From Halomonas citrativorans (GTDB lineage: Bacteria > Pseudomonadota > Gammaproteobacteria > Pseudomonadales > Halomonadaceae): DNA of 64,000 nt. The stretch lies in the NCBI RefSeq assembly GCF_900163645.1, contig NZ_FUKM01000033.1:248001-312000 (forward strand). The letters run 5' to 3'. The notes under the pieces are model-generated. The model did not search any database. It was not told the DNA's origin and saw only the letters and a program-made list of their open reading frames with translations. Positions 8,996-18,860 of the stretch are shown one piece after another. Position numbers and translations under genes: made by a program. The first letter of the stretch is position 1. Every line of letters starts with the position of its first letter.

Positions 8996-9430
8996 ATGGA
9001 GTCAGGGCTGTTTAGTGTTTCGATAGATTTCGAGACTTCACACTTATTCTTTCCCACTATTATTCACTGGATTCTGGGTGGGCTGTTTGCCTTGATTCTA
9101 ATAACCAAAGTAGCCCCCTTTATGGTTGCGGTTAAGCGAGGAGAGCGCACTTTACCCATTATTGGCGAATCAAGAGACAATTTTCGTTTCTTCGGCACCT
9201 TTGCTTTGATAGCCGCGTACTTTTATCTAATGGCGGTTGTCGGTGATCTGTTCCCCTATACGGGCTATGGCTTTCTGTTTGTCTCAATAGCTTTTGTACT
9301 TCTCATGTCGCTGCTTTATCTGCATGAGTGGACGAAAAAAGCCCTCGTTATTGTCGTCATCAATGCTGTTGTTGCGCCAACGCTAGCTTGGTTTGTGCTC
9401 GCCAAGCTATTCACCATCACACTGCCATAA
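8996..9430 (+). CDS. TTT transporter small membrane subunit (TctB family), operon A
   Basis: A 144-residue hydrophobic protein with about four transmembrane helices, placed between TctC and TctA genes as usual for the TTT class. TctB sequences are poorly conserved, so the call rests on size, topology and position. TGGAG lies 5 bases before the ATG. The TctA gene starts 17 bases after its stop. It probably forms the membrane complex with TctA at 9448-11007. Confidence 0.8.
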   Translation: MESGLFSVSIDFETSHLFFPTIIHWILGGLFALILITKVAPFMVAVKRGERTLPIIGESRDNFRFFGTFALIAAYFYLMAVVGDLFPYTGYGFLFVSIAFVLLMSLLYLHEWTKKALVIVVINAVVAPTLAWFVLAKLFTITLP

Positions 9431-9447
9431 CCAACGCGAGTACCGCC

Positions 9448-11007
9448 ATGGAATTTTTGTCAGTTCTCGATTTTACTTTTTTTCTACTCGTTGGATTTGG
9501 CACCCTTGTAGGTATCATTTTCGGCGCGATCCCAGGCATGACGGCTACCATGGCCGTCGCTGTCTGTCTGCCGCTTACCTATGCTTTGGGGTTGAACCAT
9601 GGCTTGGCACTGTTGCTGGGCCTCTATGTGGGCGGAATTTCAGGCGGTATGGTACCAGCGGTACTTCTGAATATCCCCGGTACGCCTTCTTCGATAACCA
9701 CCACCTTCGACGGCTATCCTATGGCGCGTAAAGGGGAGGGTGAAAAGGCATTGCGCATTTGTGTCATTGCCTCTGTCATTGGCGGGCTTATTAGCGCAGC
9801 CGTACTGTTCCTGTTTGCGCCACTGCTGGCGGATTTTTCGATCAAATTCTCTTATGTAGAGAAGTTCCTGATTATCTTGCTGGCATTGAGCGTTATTGCC
9901 TCTCTTTCAAATAGCATGCTGATCGGTATATTTAGCGGCGTCATTGGCGTCTGGCTAAGCCTTATTGGCGATTACAGCATTTCTGACGGTGGTAATGGCC
10001 ATACGCGGCTGATGTTCGACTTCATGGAACCTTACCTGTTTGAAGGCTTCTCGCTGTTACCGGTGCTAATCGGCATTTTCGGTATTTCCACCATTTTGCT
10101 GGAGGCTGAAAAAGGCGTAAAACGCGATGTCGCTGGGCAACGTATTAAAATTGGTAAAGAAGGTGGGTTTTCGCTGTCTATCTTTAAGGGCAGCCTGACC
10201 AATCTGACACGCTCTTCTTTTATTGGCACTTTTGTGGGGATGTTGCCGGGCGTGGGTGGCAGTGCTGCTTCCGTTCTCGCCTATACCCAAGAGAAAAACC
10301 TGGCACGTAACTCGTCTCAGATGGGCAAAGGAGCGCCACAAGGGTTAATCGCCTCGGAGTCTGCTAATAACGCGCTGACCGGTGGTGCGCTCATCCCCCT
10401 GCTCTCGCTTGGCATTCCAGGTGATGCTACCACGGCAGTACTGATTGGCGCCTTTACGCTACAGGGAATACAGGTCGGGCCTCTGTTCATCCCGGAAAAT
10501 CATGAAACATGGTACGTCATGATGACGGCTTTGGTGCTTGCCAATTTCGTGATGTTCTTTTTGATGTTCTTTGCCATCAAGTACATTGCCAAAGTGGTAA
10601 TGGTACCCAAACATATTCTCTATCCCATTATTGTGATGATGTGCGTAGTGGGCGCTTACGCCATTAATTACGGCATCATGTTCGATGTTTGGACTCTGCT
10701 TATCTTTGGCGTTCTGGGGTATTTGATTCAGAAAATCGGCCTTGAAATAGCGCCACTGATCATCGGCTTTATTCTGGGAAGTCAGGCCGAGGTATATTTT
10801 GTAAAAAGCCTTGAATCCTTTGGCACCTACTCGGTCTTCTTCACTAAAAGCCCGATTGCTATGGTGCTATGGGGATTGATCGCTGCCTCTGTGGTGTTTG
10901 CAATCATCATGGGCATCAGGTCTCGTGCTCGCCAAAAGATGGAGCTAAGCCAAGCCTCGGGCCCGCACACCGTTTCAGGAAAACACCATGGCTCAAACAA
11001 TGACTAA
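9448..11007 (+). CDS. TTT transporter large permease (TctA family), operon A
   Basis: A 519-residue permease with about 11-12 helices that carries out ion-driven uptake of the ligand delivered by TctC. Family signatures are intact: [11 protein letters not shown] near residue 23, [12 protein letters not shown] near 270 and [10 protein letters not shown] near 320. The start at 9448 (MEFLSVLDF) fits family N-termini; a longer reading would run back into tctB. The ribosome site is weak (GCGAG), suggesting coupling to tctB. Its 3' end overlaps garD by 20 bases, tying transport to galactarate breakdown in one transcript. Confidence 0.92.
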   Translation: MEFLSVLDFTFFLLVGFGTLVGIIFGAIPGMTATMAVAVCLPLTYALGLNHGLALLLGLYVGGISGGMVPAVLLNIPGTPSSITTTFDGYPMARKGEGEKALRICVIASVIGGLISAAVLFLFAPLLADFSIKFSYVEKFLIILLALSVIASLSNSMLIGIFSGVIGVWLSLIGDYSISDGGNGHTRLMFDFMEPYLFEGFSLLPVLIGIFGISTILLEAEKGVKRDVAGQRIKIGKEGGFSLSIFKGSLTNLTRSSFIGTFVGMLPGVGGSAASVLAYTQEKNLARNSSQMGKGAPQGLIASESANNALTGGALIPLLSLGIPGDATTAVLIGAFTLQGIQVGPLFIPENHETWYVMMTALVLANFVMFFLMFFAIKYIAKVVMVPKHILYPIIVMMCVVGAYAINYGIMFDVWTLLIFGVLGYLIQKIGLEIAPLIIGFILGSQAEVYFVKSLESFGTYSVFFTKSPIAMVLWGLIAASVVFAIIMGIRSRARQKMELSQASGPHTVSGKHHGSNND

Positions 11008-12556
11008 TTCGCGCGTAATAAAAGTACATCCGAACGATAATGTTGCCATTGTGATTGAGCAGGGCGGGTTGGCTGAAGGTGTGAGTATCAGCGAGGGGTG
11101 TACTACCTTGATGCCTATTCCGCAGGGTCACAAGGTGGCATTGACAGCGATTGCCCAGGATAGCCCAGTGATTCGCTATAACGAGGTAATCGGCACCGCC
11201 GTGGTTGCTATCGAGCGTGGCGGCCACGTCAATGAAACCAATGTACGCCTGCCGACGGCCCCAGGCCTTGGCGAGCTCTCGTTGGCCACGCGACAGGCGC
11301 CAGCTTCCGAACCGCTCGAAGGCTATACCTTCGAAGGGTTTCGCAATCCGGACGGCGGCGTGGGCACCAAGAACGTACTGGGGATTACCACCAGCGTTCA
11401 GTGCGTGGCCGGCACCGTGGATTATGTAGTCAGTCGTATCAAGCGTGAATTGCTGCCACGCTTTCCCAATGTTGATGATGTGGTCGGGCTCAACCATAGC
11501 TATGGCTGCGGCGTGGCGATCAACGCACCGGCGGCGATTGTGCCTATTCGTACGCTAAAAAATATTGCGCTGAACCCCAACTTCGGTAACGAGATCATGG
11601 TGATCGGATTGGGTTGCGAAAAGCTTCAACCCTCGACACTGCTCGAAGATCGCCCGGTCAAAATCTATGAAAACAGCGAAGCCGCCGATCCGGAAGCCAA
11701 CGTACTGAGCCTTCAGGATGAGAGCTTTGAAGGGTTTGGTGACATGGTCGACGGCATTTTAGCCATGGCCGAGCGCCATTTGGAACGGCTCAACAAGCGC
11801 AGCCGTGAGACCTGTCCTGCATCTGATCTTGTGGTAGGTATGCAGTGTGGAGGAAGTGATGCTTTCTCTGGCGTCACTGCGAACCCAGCCGTCGGCTTTG
11901 CTACTGATCTGATCGTAAGAGCTGGCGGTAGCGTGATGTTCTCTGAAGTCACGGAAGTGCGCGATGCCATCCACTTGCTAACGCCGCGAGCTATTAACAA
12001 GGAAGTGGGAGAAGCGCTGATTGAACAGATGGCTTGGTACGATGATTACCTCTCTCAAGGACAGGCTGATCGTAGTGCCAACCCCTCGCCTGGCAACAAG
12101 AAAGGCGGGTTAAGTAATGTCGTTGAAAAGGCGCTTGGTTCGGTGATTAAGTCGGGTAACTCGCCCATTGTGGATGTGATTGGTCCTGGTGAGCGCTTAC
12201 GGCGTAAAGGACTCACCTTTGCAGCTACACCGGCGAGCGACTTTATTTGTGGGACTCTGCAATTGGCTGCAGGCATGAACATGCAGGTGTTCACCACAGG
12301 CCGTGGAACGCCCTATGGTTTGGCAATGGTGCCGGTGCTAAAGGTCTCCACTAATTCACAGTTAGGAAGACGTTGGCACGACATTATCGATTTGGACGCC
12401 GGTCGCATCGCCACGGGTGATGCCAGCATTGAAGACGTTGGATGGGAGCTTTTTCATCTGATTCTCGATGTGGCGAGTGGGCGCAAGCAAGCCGCTGCTG
12501 ATCGATTGGGTATCCATAACGATTTAGTGTTATTTAATCCTGCACCTGTGACGTGA
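10988..12556 (+). CDS. garD: galactarate dehydratase
   Basis: A 522-residue enzyme dehydrating meso-galactarate to 5-dehydro-4-deoxy-D-glucarate (EC 4.2.1.42). It follows E. coli GarD (523 residues) closely throughout: IPQGHKVAL in the N-terminal SAF domain, [52 protein letters not shown], and the C-terminal [10 protein letters not shown]. The family needs Fe2+ or another divalent metal. CAGGAAA precedes the ATG at 10988, and the gene overlaps tctA by 20 bases. Next comes a gudD-like gene. The other UxaA-family possibility, altronate dehydratase, is less likely given the close full-length match to GarD. Confidence 0.95.
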   Translation: MAQTMTNSRVIKVHPNDNVAIVIEQGGLAEGVSISEGCTTLMPIPQGHKVALTAIAQDSPVIRYNEVIGTAVVAIERGGHVNETNVRLPTAPGLGELSLATRQAPASEPLEGYTFEGFRNPDGGVGTKNVLGITTSVQCVAGTVDYVVSRIKRELLPRFPNVDDVVGLNHSYGCGVAINAPAAIVPIRTLKNIALNPNFGNEIMVIGLGCEKLQPSTLLEDRPVKIYENSEAADPEANVLSLQDESFEGFGDMVDGILAMAERHLERLNKRSRETCPASDLVVGMQCGGSDAFSGVTANPAVGFATDLIVRAGGSVMFSEVTEVRDAIHLLTPRAINKEVGEALIEQMAWYDDYLSQGQADRSANPSPGNKKGGLSNVVEKALGSVIKSGNSPIVDVIGPGERLRRKGLTFAATPASDFICGTLQLAAGMNMQVFTTGRGTPYGLAMVPVLKVSTNSQLGRRWHDIIDLDAGRIATGDASIEDVGWELFHLILDVASGRKQAAADRLGIHNDLVLFNPAPVT

Positions 12557-12607
12557 GTGTGGAAAAGACATCCTGGCTGGACTAATAGTACAAGAGGTTA
12601 GTGATTT

Positions 12608-13933
12608 ATGTTCCCGAGAATTAAATCCATGAGCGTCGTTCCTGTTGCTGGCTACGATGGGTTTTTGCTCAACTTGAGCGGCGGCCATGCACCATGGTTT
12701 ATCCGTTGCGTTGTCATTCTTGAAGATGACGCCGGTAATAAAGGGGTAGGTGAAATTCCTTCTAGTGCCGGTATTCTTAAGGGTTTGGAACAGTGCCGGG
12801 GTATCGTTGAAGGGTCGCGCATCAACAATATCAAACAAACCCTCAATAACGCGCGCTTGGCATTGGCCAAAAATGGCCGTGAAGAGCGCGGTCGCCAGAC
12901 GTTTGATCTACGAGTCGCTGTTCACGTTATTACGGGTATCGAGTCCGCATTGTTAGACCTTTATGGCCAAACGTTGCAGCTGCCTGTCGCCGATTTGTTA
13001 GGGCAATATGGTCGCCAGCGCGATGAGGTAGAGGCTTTAGGTTATTTGTTTTTACTTGGAGATCCTGGCAAAACCGATCTCCCATATCCTCAAGCATCAG
13101 ACCCTAAAGATGCGTGGGATGAAGTTCGCTATCAGGAAGCGCTAACGCCTGACGCCGTGGCGAGCTTGGCTAAGGCTGCCTATGAGCGTTACGGATTCAA
13201 GGATTTCAAACTTAAAGGCGGTGTGCTGCGCGGTGAAGAAGAAGCTGACTGCATTCGCGCCCTTTATGAAGCCTTCCCTGAGGCGCGCTTGACGTTGGAT
13301 CCCAACGGCGCATGGAAGCTTGATGAGGCGGTGCGTGTTCTGGACCCGATCAAGCACCTGCTTAGCTATGCAGAAGATCCTTGCGGTCAGGAAGAAAGCT
13401 ACTCAGGCCGTGAAACCATGGCTGAGTTCAAGAAGCGTACAGGCCTGCCCACAGCAACAAACATGATTGCGACCGACTTTAAGCAATTGCAGTACGCCGT
13501 ACAACTTAATGCAGTGGATATTCCGCTTGCTGATTGCCATTTCTGGACCATGCAAGGAGCGGTCATGGTTGGCGAATTATGCCACGAGTGGGGTATGACT
13601 TGGGGCTCGCACAGCAATAACCATTTTGATATTTCACTTGCGATGATGACGCATGTTGCGGCCGCCTGCCCAGGAGAGATTACGGCGATTGATACCCACT
13701 GGATCTGGCAGGATGGGCAGCGTATTACGAAAAATCCGTTTTTAATTCGAGATGGAAAAATTAAGGTTCCTACCACACCTGGCTTAGGAATTGAATTGGA
13801 TGACGATAAGCTTATGGAAGCACATCGCCTTTATAAAACCCTGGATGTAACGCAACGAAATGACGCCATGGCTATGCAGTTCCTTGTTCCTGATTGGAAG
13901 TTTGATCCTAAACGCCCAGCATTGGTTCGTTAA
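12608..13933 (+). CDS. glucarate dehydratase-like enolase-superfamily enzyme, copy 1
   Basis: A 441-residue enolase-superfamily acid-sugar dehydratase of the GlucD type. All catalytic residues are present, offset by -4 from E. coli GudD: K201 and K203 (FKLKGG), metal ligands D231, E256 and N285, and the D309-H335 dyad with N337 (WGSHSNNHF). It departs from GudD in places, for example ADC instead of ADP beside the catalytic Asp and GEIPSSAG instead of GEIPGG in the capping region. It may therefore be GudD proper or a GudX-like paralogue with another or weaker specificity. It is the last gene of operon A, 51 bases after garD. The second copy is at 18861-20201. Confidence 0.88.
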   Translation: MFPRIKSMSVVPVAGYDGFLLNLSGGHAPWFIRCVVILEDDAGNKGVGEIPSSAGILKGLEQCRGIVEGSRINNIKQTLNNARLALAKNGREERGRQTFDLRVAVHVITGIESALLDLYGQTLQLPVADLLGQYGRQRDEVEALGYLFLLGDPGKTDLPYPQASDPKDAWDEVRYQEALTPDAVASLAKAAYERYGFKDFKLKGGVLRGEEEADCIRALYEAFPEARLTLDPNGAWKLDEAVRVLDPIKHLLSYAEDPCGQEESYSGRETMAEFKKRTGLPTATNMIATDFKQLQYAVQLNAVDIPLADCHFWTMQGAVMVGELCHEWGMTWGSHSNNHFDISLAMMTHVAAACPGEITAIDTHWIWQDGQRITKNPFLIRDGKIKVPTTPGLGIELDDDKLMEAHRLYKTLDVTQRNDAMAMQFLVPDWKFDPKRPALVR

Positions 13934-14368
13934 ATGAACGGTAAGTCTTGTATGCTAGTCGAGTAGAAGTTTCTCTTACGCTTTGGTTAACTATAATTTT
14001 CTTGCTTGTATAAAAGATAGTTGATGTTTCCAAGTTTGCTGCTTATTAATCAGCGTGGTTTTGCTTTTAATTTGCAGCTTACTTGGTGTGTTTCATCAAG
14101 TTATAATTAGTGACTTTGCACAATTTGTGTAGAGTAGCAAAACTTTCTGTTCCTGTTCCTGTTGCCATTATCGTGTATCACTTTGACCGGTACGAATGTA
14201 GGCAGAGTAAACTATTTGGCTAAGTCTGGACTATAGTCGTATGTTCAACGTATTAAACCCACGCTAGGTTATGGTTGTATGATTAAATACATATGACGTT
14301 TGAGGCGGCATACTAATTAATACCGAGATTTGACATAACTATAAAATTAACAACCTGGAGCAGATGTC
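13934..14368. other. 435-base AT-rich intergenic stretch between operons A and B
   Basis: No ORF is supported. It contains the candidate operator at 14275-14292. I saw no strong terminator after the gudD-like gene. The AT-rich composition continues into the operon B transporter. Confidence 0.5.
14275..14292 (+). promoter_or_regulatory. candidate GntR operator, site 2 (operon B)
   Basis: TTGTAT-GATTAA-ATACAT, with matched half-sites TGTAT and ATACA around a 6-base spacer. It shares the TTGTAY-GATNNA pattern of the other three sites and lies about 77 bases before the TctC start. Confidence 0.55.
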
Positions 14369-15343
14369 ATGATAAATATCAAAAGCTTATTTGTAGGTTC
14401 TGCGTCTGTATCGCTGATCGTAGCCGGTAATGTCGCTTTAGCTAATGAATTTCAAGGGCCTGTTAGGATCGTTGTTCCGTTTGCTCCTGGAGGCACCTCA
14501 GATATTCTTGCACGCTACATTGCGCCAGAACTCTCCGAAGCCATTGGTCAACCCGTCATTGTCGAAAATAAGGCGGGGGCAGGGGGGAATATTGGCGCGG
14601 ACTATGTGGCTAAAGCAAACCCTAACGGGCATACGCTTTTACTTTCGGATCTGACTGCACTACTAGCTGCGCCCAGCGTACTTGATAATGTTGCTTATGA
14701 TATTGAAAGCGACTTGTCGCCTGTGACGATGGTTTCTTATTCGCCTTATGTGTTAGGCATGTCACAGCAGCATAATTTTGAAAGCTTTGATGATCTTGTC
14801 GAGTATTCTCGCAATAATCCTGGTGATATTGCCGTCGCAACATCCGGTGTAGGAGCAAATAATCATATTACTACCGAGCGATTAATCCAGGATTTAGGGC
14901 TTGATTGGACGGTCATTGCTTATCGAGGTGGGTCTGATGCTACACGTGCCGTAGTGTCTGGTGAAAGTGATATGTTATTGAACGGTACAACAGCTTCCCT
15001 TCCTTTTGTTTTAAATGATCAAATGAATGCGCTAGCAGTAACTGGAGAAGAGCGGTTAGAGGAGCTCCCTGATACGCCAACGTTTCGTGAGCTAGGACTT
15101 CCGGGGGAGCTTGATGGAACCTATCAAGGTATTTTGGTAACAGCAGGCAGTCCGCCAGAAGTAGTTGAACGCCTTCAGAAAGAGCTTGCTGATATACTGG
15201 CGACTGAAGATTTACAAGCAAAAATTGCCCAACAAGGCGGCCAGGCTCGACCTTCTGAAACCTCTGCTCAGTTACAGGAATGGATGACCGAACAAATGGC
15301 AGAGTTAACTGAGTTTATTGCTGGATCTGATATTAAACAATAA
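14369..15343 (+). CDS. TTT transporter periplasmic binding protein (TctC family), operon B
   Basis: A 324-residue secreted binding protein with a signal peptide ending ALA before NEFQG. The mature start VRIVVPFAPGGTSDILAR and the motif VIVENKAGAGGNIGADYVAK are classic for the TctC/Bug family. CTGGAG lies 8 bases before the ATG. TctB and TctA follow, but no catabolic enzyme does, so its ligand is judged from the shared operator and neighbouring aldarate genes only. Codon use is visibly more AT-rich than in operons A and C, which may point to separate acquisition. Confidence 0.9.
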   Translation: MINIKSLFVGSASVSLIVAGNVALANEFQGPVRIVVPFAPGGTSDILARYIAPELSEAIGQPVIVENKAGAGGNIGADYVAKANPNGHTLLLSDLTALLAAPSVLDNVAYDIESDLSPVTMVSYSPYVLGMSQQHNFESFDDLVEYSRNNPGDIAVATSGVGANNHITTERLIQDLGLDWTVIAYRGGSDATRAVVSGESDMLLNGTTASLPFVLNDQMNALAVTGEERLEELPDTPTFRELGLPGELDGTYQGILVTAGSPPEVVERLQKELADILATEDLQAKIAQQGGQARPSETSAQLQEWMTEQMAELTEFIAGSDIKQ

Positions 15344-15380
15344 TTGTTAGCTATTAAGAAGTTTAAATATAAAAATAGAA

Positions 15381-15400
15381 TCCTGCTCTTTGGAGCAGGA
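15381..15400 (+). terminator. intra-operon stem-loop between TctC and TctB (operon B)
   Basis: A perfect 8-bp stem, TCCTGCTC, with a 4-base loop TTTG, 38 bases after the TctC stop. No T-tract follows. Same position in the operon as the hairpins of operons A and C. Confidence 0.5.
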
Positions 15401-15431
15401 CTCTCGTTGCCCAAGAAAAGAGAAAAGAAGG

Positions 15432-15878
15432 ATGAGAGTACTCACCAATAGAGATTTTCTGGCAGGGTTAATGTGCCTTGTATTGTCGATATGTGTACTT
15501 TGGCAGGCGCAAGACTATAGTTTAGGAACTTTGAGAAATATGGGGCCTGGATATTTGCCAAGAGTCTTGGGCTACTTTCTTGGTGCGCTTGGTGTTCTGA
15601 TAATAGCTTTTTCAGCCAAGACAGCGACTGATTTTCCGAAAATTAACGTTAGAGCGTTAGTTTGTATTACTGCTGGCATCGTTGTGTTTGCATTCTTAAT
15701 GAACCCCGCCGGGCTGTTCATTTCAACAATTACGCTTGTTTTTTTGTGCGGTTTAAGTGAGAAAAAGTTCAAGCCAGTAAGGTTGGCTTTGCTATCACTT
15801 GCATTATGCCTAATGTCGTATCTAATCTTTATACTGGGGCTTAATATGCCAATTCGCCTTTTTCCTTGGAGTTTCTAA
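15432..15878 (+). CDS. TTT transporter small membrane subunit (TctB family), operon B
   Basis: A 148-residue protein with about four hydrophobic helices and the family-like early motif GPGYLPRVLGYFLGALGVLI. The start at 15432 (MRVLTNRDFLAG) gives a normal TctB N-terminus; an upstream TTG start would add an unlikely charged stretch. A purine-rich GAGAAAAGAAGG runs up to the ATG. Its stop overlaps the next start (TAATG), so TctA is translationally coupled. Confidence 0.85.
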   Translation: MRVLTNRDFLAGLMCLVLSICVLWQAQDYSLGTLRNMGPGYLPRVLGYFLGALGVLIIAFSAKTATDFPKINVRALVCITAGIVVFAFLMNPAGLFISTITLVFLCGLSEKKFKPVRLALLSLALCLMSYLIFILGLNMPIRLFPWSF

Positions 15879-17383
15879 TGGAAATTATAAATAATTTGGC
15901 ACTTGGTATATCCGTTGCTTTTACCCTTGAAAACCTTATGTATTGCGCTTTGGGCGTAACGATTGGAATGTTTATTGGGGTTATCCCGGGTGTTGGCCAC
16001 CTCGCTGCTATTTCGATGCTCTTGCCCTTAACATATTATGTACCTGCTACAACGGCGCTCGTAATGTTAGCAGGCATTTATTATGGGGCACAATATGGTG
16101 GGTCCACGGCGGCAATTCTCCTGAATTTGCCTGGTACACCGTCTTCGTCTGTCATCTGTTTGGACGGCTATCCCATGTCGAAAAATGGGCGGGCTGGTGT
16201 TGCGCTTTTTATGACGACGATTGCATCGTTTGTAGGTAGCTTTATTACAGTAATTGTACTGGCTGCTTTTGCACCACCTTTGGCAAATTTTGCCGTTGCT
16301 TTTAATTCGGCAGATTATTTTGCCATGATGTTGCTTGGACTCGTGGCTGCTGCAATTCTAGTGCAGGGATCGCCTGCTAAGGGGTTAGCAGCAGTCGTGT
16401 TCGGTCTTATGTTAGGGATGGTAGGTACTGACGTAAGTACTGGTATTCAACGATACACGTTTGGGCTTACCTTTCTCTATGATGGTATCAATATTGTAGC
16501 CATTGCTATGGGCATTTTTGGTGTTACAGAAGTCATTGCAAATGTTGGTAAAGTGGCCCAGATAAAAAATGATCAAAAAATCACGTTTCGTTCACTTCTA
16601 CCAACGAAGCGCGATGTTAAAGATAGTGTATTCCCTATATTAAGAGGTACTGGAATAGGTACCGGGATTGGCATATTGCCAGGAACGGGCACGTCAATAG
16701 GGTCTTTTATAGCCTATGCCTTGGAAAAAAGAATTTCTAAGGACCCTTCCAAATTCGGCAAAGGGGCGATAGAAGGTATTACTGCGCCTGAAAGTGCAAA
16801 TAATGCAGCAGCTCAATCTGCTTTTATACCTACTTTAACCTTGGGTATTCCCGGTGATGCAGTTATGGCTCTTATGCTGGGCGCGCTTTTAATCCACGGT
16901 ATCACGCCAGGGCCTAATGTCATTTCAGATAACCCTGATTTATTTTGGGGATTAGTTGTTAGTTTTTTAATTGGTAATTTACTTCTTTTGATACTTAATA
17001 TTCCTATGGTGGGGTTATGGGTTCGCTTGTTGAAAATACCTTATCCTATACTTTATCCCGCAATTATTCTGTTTATTGTGATTGGTGTTTATAGTATTAA
17101 TTATGCCAATATGGATATTATGCTAGTGGCTATGTTTGGCGTTATTGGATGCGTGTTATTAATCTTGGGTTTTGAGCCAGCGCCATTGCTCCTCGGGTAT
17201 ATTTTGGGGCCGATGATGGAAGAAAACTTTCGGCGTGCCATGTTGATAAGCCGGGGAGATTTGATGGTGTTTTTAGAAAGACCTGTTAGCGCAACCTTTT
17301 TTGCGTTAATAGCGCTTTTTTTATGTTGGTCAATCTATTCAGCAATTAAGCAAAGGCGTAGCCCAGTTGAGGGTGAGCTTTAG
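15878..17383 (+). CDS. TTT transporter large permease (TctA family), operon B
   Basis: A 501-residue permease with the family signatures GVIPGVGHLAAI near residue 30, GILPGTGTSIGS near 265 and LGIPGDAVMA near 325. TTGGAG precedes the ATG at 15878, which overlaps the tctB stop. It completes the second TTT set. No enzyme gene is in this operon; a MITE-like element lies just downstream. Gene composition is AT-rich relative to the neighbouring transporter operons. Confidence 0.92.
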   Translation: MEIINNLALGISVAFTLENLMYCALGVTIGMFIGVIPGVGHLAAISMLLPLTYYVPATTALVMLAGIYYGAQYGGSTAAILLNLPGTPSSSVICLDGYPMSKNGRAGVALFMTTIASFVGSFITVIVLAAFAPPLANFAVAFNSADYFAMMLLGLVAAAILVQGSPAKGLAAVVFGLMLGMVGTDVSTGIQRYTFGLTFLYDGINIVAIAMGIFGVTEVIANVGKVAQIKNDQKITFRSLLPTKRDVKDSVFPILRGTGIGTGIGILPGTGTSIGSFIAYALEKRISKDPSKFGKGAIEGITAPESANNAAAQSAFIPTLTLGIPGDAVMALMLGALLIHGITPGPNVISDNPDLFWGLVVSFLIGNLLLLILNIPMVGLWVRLLKIPYPILYPAIILFIVIGVYSINYANMDIMLVAMFGVIGCVLLILGFEPAPLLLGYILGPMMEENFRRAMLISRGDLMVFLERPVSATFFALIALFLCWSIYSAIKQRRSPVEGEL

Positions 17384-17433
17384 CGTTTTAAACTAATTCT
17401 TAAAAAGCTGTTTTTAACCTTGGGAAGTTTTTT

Positions 17434-17562
17434 AGGTTCTGTCTGAAAAGCTGGCGAGCGAAAGCAAGGCAAAATCGGTAAAGAAACGGAGTTTACTAAA
17501 GAGCAAACTGAGCTGATTTTTACGCTGTATTGCCGAACACAGGAAATTTTCAGACAGGGCCT
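17434..17562. mobile_element. MITE-like element, about 129 bp
   Basis: Terminal inverted repeats of 16 bp match at 14 positions: AGGTTCTGTCTGAAAA at the left and AGGCCCTGTCTGAAAA read inward from the right. The interior also shows an imperfect inverted repeat (GGCAAAATCGG near 17469 against a GGCAA end near 17534). No transposase ORF fits. CTGTCTGAAAA ends resemble those of IS4/IS5-group elements, so it is probably a non-autonomous derivative. I could not see a clear target-site duplication. Confidence 0.6.
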
Positions 17563-17710
17563 GTGGTTCAGCTACACATTGCTGCCTAGAATTTTTTCAT
17601 ATTAATAATAATTTTCAGTTACTTAGCCAGTAAGCGGCTCCACGTCCTGATCGATAATCCCGGGGGTTGTCTCATTCAGAACCGTCTTAGGCTAAAGTCT
17701 AGAGGAAACT

Positions 17711-17728
17711 TTGTATGATGTATGACAA
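17711..17728 (+). promoter_or_regulatory. candidate GntR operator, site 3 (operon C)
   Basis: TTGTAT-GATGTA-TGACAA. It matches 14 of 18 positions of the palindromic site upstream of the GntR gene, and shares 17 identical bases (with one base to its left) with site 1. It lies about 107 bases before kdgD. Confidence 0.62.
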
Positions 17729-17834
17729 TGTTGGCTATATGATACTGAGATATTCAACCTGGTACTAAATAACTGAGCCACACGAGTCACCGCTCGTCCA
17801 GGTTCGCTTACTGTATAAACAAGAGGAGATTACC

Positions 17835-18752
17835 ATGAACTTTTCCAAAGCGACGCTTAAAGCTTCTATTTCTGACGGCCTGCTTTCCTTCCCTGTAACT
17901 GATTTCGATGCTGACGGTAAATTTGATGCTGAAAGTTACCGTAAGCGCCTGCTATGGTTGAAAGATTATGAAGTGACCGCACTTTTTGTCGCTGGCGGTA
18001 CGGGTGAGTTTTTTAATATTACGATCGACGAGTATCGTGAAATTGTTAAGGTGGCTGTTGAAACCATCGATGGAGATGTGCCGGTCATTGCGAGTGCGGG
18101 CCAAAATGTCGAGCTAGCGAAAGAGCAGGTTAAAGCCGCCCAAGAAGCAGGCGCCGACGGCATTTTGTTAATGCCTCCCTATCTTACCGAGTGTTCGCAG
18201 TCCGGGATTGTTGATTACGCTGCTAGTGTTTGTGAAGCGACTGAGCTAGGTGTTATCTATTATAACCGTGCTAACGGGTATCTGGGTGTAGATGGTGTCA
18301 AGGCGTTAGCCGATCGTTGCGATAACCTGGTCGGGTTAAAAGATGGTAAAGGCGATATGCAAACGCTGAACATCACCATCAAAACGCTAGGTGACCGTTT
18401 GGCCTATGTTGGCGGCGTGCCAACGGCAGAAATCATTGCTGAAGCTTACTTGGCCATTGGTGTGAGCACCTACTCCTCGGCGGTCTTTAACTTCGTGCCG
18501 GAGATGGCCGTGACGTTTTACAAGGCAATGCGTCAAGGCGACAGTGAGTTCGTTAAGAAAGTAACCCGCGAGTTTTTCATTCCTTTCGTTACTTTGCGCG
18601 ACACCACGCCGGGGTATGCAGTGAGCTTGGTTAAAGCAGGGGCTGGCATCGTGGGCTACCCAGGCGGCAACGTACGCGCCCCCCTGACTATGCCTAATGA
18701 TCAAGAGATGGGGCAGCTTAAGCAACTGGTTGAGAAAGCAAAGTCTTTTTAA
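17835..18752 (+). CDS. kdgD: 5-dehydro-4-deoxyglucarate dehydratase
   Basis: A 305-residue DapA-superfamily class I lyase that dehydrates and decarboxylates 5-dehydro-4-deoxyglucarate to 2,5-dioxopentanoate (EC 4.2.1.41). The Schiff-base lysine is K169 in GLKDGKGD, the catalytic Tyr is Y143 in YYNR, and the carboxylate-binding GGTGE is at 54-58. Length is typical for KdgD. GAGGAG sits 6 bases before the ATG. It opens operon C and uses the product made by GarD or GudD; the semialdehyde it makes is oxidised by the enzyme at 23566-25143. Confidence 0.94.
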   Translation: MNFSKATLKASISDGLLSFPVTDFDADGKFDAESYRKRLLWLKDYEVTALFVAGGTGEFFNITIDEYREIVKVAVETIDGDVPVIASAGQNVELAKEQVKAAQEAGADGILLMPPYLTECSQSGIVDYAASVCEATELGVIYYNRANGYLGVDGVKALADRCDNLVGLKDGKGDMQTLNITIKTLGDRLAYVGGVPTAEIIAEAYLAIGVSTYSSAVFNFVPEMAVTFYKAMRQGDSEFVKKVTREFFIPFVTLRDTTPGYAVSLVKAGAGIVGYPGGNVRAPLTMPNDQEMGQLKQLVEKAKSF

Positions 18753-18766
18753 GTATTTCTGTTAGT

Positions 18767-18798
18767 TCATGAGGGATGGCGTTTTGCCGCCCTCGTGA
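18767..18798 (+). terminator. intra-operon stem-loop after kdgD
   Basis: A 12-pair stem with one small internal bulge and one T-G wobble: TCATGAGGG pairs with CCCTCGTGA and GGC with GCC, loop GTTTT. Only TTT follows it. It probably attenuates or protects the kdgD message rather than ending the operon. Confidence 0.5.
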
Positions 18799-18860
18799 TT
18801 TCAAAAGCTGACACCTAAAATGGTTACGCGCTGAAGAAGTAGAATGATGGAGAAGTGTTT

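Larger units (their letters stand above)
17384..17834. other. 451-base interval with a MITE-like element and an operator
   Basis: Holds the small inverted-repeat element at 17434-17562 and the candidate GntR operator at 17711-17728. An AT-only hairpin sits just after the tctA stop (17400-17417). No coding sequence is supported. Confidence 0.55.

Noticed and set aside
14330-14346. TTGACA and TATAAA before the operon B TctC gene as a promoter
   Set aside because: The two hexamers are only a few bases apart, so they cannot form one sigma-70 promoter.
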